Assembly (NCBI GenBank): GCA_913777515.1 | Contig: CAJYSL010000435.1 | Coordinates: forward strand, 1 to 53,390 | Direction: 5' to 3' | DNA: 53,390 bases | Origin: an uncultured Mucilaginibacter sp. | Lineage (GTDB): Bacteria > Bacteroidota > Bacteroidia > Sphingobacteriales > Sphingobacteriaceae | Shown here: in pieces, positions 52,467 to 53,390 of the stretch | Layout: each line of letters starts with the position of its first letter | How positions within the stretch are numbered: position 1 is the first letter of the stretch | Program-made: the position numbers and the translations under genes | Notes under the pieces: model-generated | What the model saw: the letters and a program-made list of their open reading frames with translations, nothing else | The model's database searches: none | What the model was told of the DNA's origin: nothing

Positions 52467-53390
52467 GATAATTGAAGTGTTAGGTGAATAAAAAATTCGT
52501 TAGGATTATGGCGGATCACGAGTTCGTACTGGTTGGGGTAAAGTAGTTTTAGGCGCTGTTTCACATTCTCCAGCCCGATGCCTGATCGTTGCTTTTCCGG
52601 GTCGCTTTCTTTTGCACGGTGCATACTGTTGTTAACATCTAACTGTAATACATTGTCGGTTAACTGCAAACTGACACTAATCCACGATTGATGCTGAAAG
52701 CTGATGCCATGCTTGTAGGCATTTTCGATAAAAGGAATAAGCAGCATGGGCGCTATGCCGGGTGTGTTGTATTGGTCCGGAATATTAATTTTGATATCAA
52801 TATCGTCCGACATAGCAATCCGCATGTTTTGCAGGTTAATGTAATTGTGCAGGTATTCTATCTCGCGGGCAAGCGGTATTGTGTCCAGGGTATTTTCGTG
52901 CAGCATAAAACGCATCATATCCCCCAGTTTTTGTATAGCATCCCCCGTTTTCTCCGCTTGCTCAGACAGGGCGGTGGCGTAAATAGAATTAAGCACATTA
53001 AACAAAAAATGTGGGTTAATCTGCGAACGTAAAAACTGCAGGTTGGCATCAGATGCACCTAAGGCCGTTTGCAGATTAGTTAGTTCCTGGTACTTTTCGC
53101 GCTTGGCCGTATAAACCCACCATGAAATGCTAACAGAAATAACCACCGGCGGTAACCAGAAAAAAACTACGTAACCAATAAAATTGATGTCTAGGCGTAA
53201 CTGCAACAAAAATACAGCATCGGCTACACCCAATAAAAAGGATACTCCGAATAGGTTAATCAAATAAACGGCGACGTTGCTAAACTTTCCGTTTTTGTAC
53301 GAGGGGATGAGCCAGTATAAATTGAGAAAGTAAAGGCAAAAACAAAACGGAAGAATAAAGATATAGATAGGACCAAGTAACCTGAATAGT
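52463..53390 (-). CDS. LytS/YehU-type sensor histidine kinase (N-terminus cut by window edge)
   Basis: The frame is open to the window end, so the true start is outside; about 309 residues are visible. The N-terminal part has at least three hydrophobic segments (LYFLNLYWLIP; FGVSFLLGVADAVFLL; YVVFFWLPPVVISVSISWWV). A coiled linker follows, then the His_kinase (PF06580) block with the phospho-His in QINPHFLFNVLNSIY and an HATPase domain (ENAYKHG; GIGLENVKQRLKLLYP). It pairs with the LytTR regulator at 50292. The thioredoxin-like gene between them is coupled to this stop codon. Confidence 0.9.
   Translation of the reverse strand, partial: LFRLLGPIYIFILPFCFCLYFLNLYWLIPSYKNGKFSNVAVYLINLFGVSFLLGVADAVFLLQLRLDINFIGYVVFFWLPPVVISVSISWWVYTAKREKYQELTNLQTALGASDANLQFLRSQINPHFLFNVLNSIYATALSEQAEKTGDAIQKLGDMMRFMLHENTLDTIPLAREIEYLHNYINLQNMRIAMSDDIDIKINIPDQYNTPGIAPMLLIPFIENAYKHGISFQHQSWISVSLQLTDNVLQLDVNNSMHRAKESDPEKQRSGIGLENVKQRLKLLYPNQYELVIRHNPNEFFIHLTLQLS

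Overview
The window looks like a chromosomal segment of a Bacteroidota bacterium of the Sphingobacteriaceae type (Mucilaginibacter/Pedobacter-like). The signs are AT-rich intergenic DNA with few Shine-Dalgarno sequences, TAnnTTTG-type -7 promoter boxes, a DUF4175-type protein, LytTR/His_kinase signalling genes, a TlpA-like thioredoxin, and the paired RHS/DUF6443 proteins and NVGIGT-type fibre proteins common in that phylum. The genus is an inference.

Layout. (i) 1-3032: ordinary flank, with a partial DUF4175 membrane protein, a small secreted protein and tRNA-Pro(GGG). (ii) 3484-12521, cassette A (+): fibre gene (frameshifted), SpvB/TcB-like RHS gene (pseudogene, one nonsense and one frameshift), small secreted protein, DUF6443-RHS gene with a lipase-like C-terminal tip, lipoprotein (putative immunity). 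(iii) 13283-18614 (+): Fn3-like lipoprotein, GspC/PilP-like protein, MORN-type protein, GspK-like, GspI-like and GspJ-like pseudopilins, GspF. (iv) 18633-29452, cassette B (-): three fibre genes, SpvB/TcB-like RHS, DUF6443-RHS with a beta-rich tip, lipoprotein (putative immunity), and a truncated signal-peptide ORF. (v) 29936-36015 (+): GspG, prepilin peptidase, GspE, GspD secretin, GspL/PilN-like and GspM/PilO-like. (vi) 36323-46439, cassette C (+): three fibre genes, SpvB/TcB-like RHS, DUF6443-RHS with a nuclease-like tip, cytoplasmic putative immunity protein. (vii) 47041-49954: three more fibre genes. (viii) 50292-53390 (-): LytTR response regulator, TlpA-like thioredoxin, LytS/YehU-type kinase (cut by the window edge).

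How the genes may work together. All fibres and RHS proteins carry Sec-type signal peptides, none shows a recognisable T9SS C-terminal domain, and they surround and interrupt a nearly complete type II secretion/type IV filament-like gene set. The simplest hypothesis is that fibre and RHS proteins are exported through Sec, and the T2SS-like machine then moves them across the outer membrane. The two RHS proteins of each cassette would form a TcB/TcC-like shell around a variable toxin tip, with fibres acting as adhesins. Each tip is followed by a candidate immunity gene whose predicted location fits the tip.

The locus also records its own rearrangement. Cassettes A and C are each followed by the same hairpin repeat, the same terminator and an inverted fragment of the 3' end of gspF. 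This is the arrangement seen at the cassette B/gspF junction, so cassettes appear to have moved or duplicated together with the end of the secretion gene.
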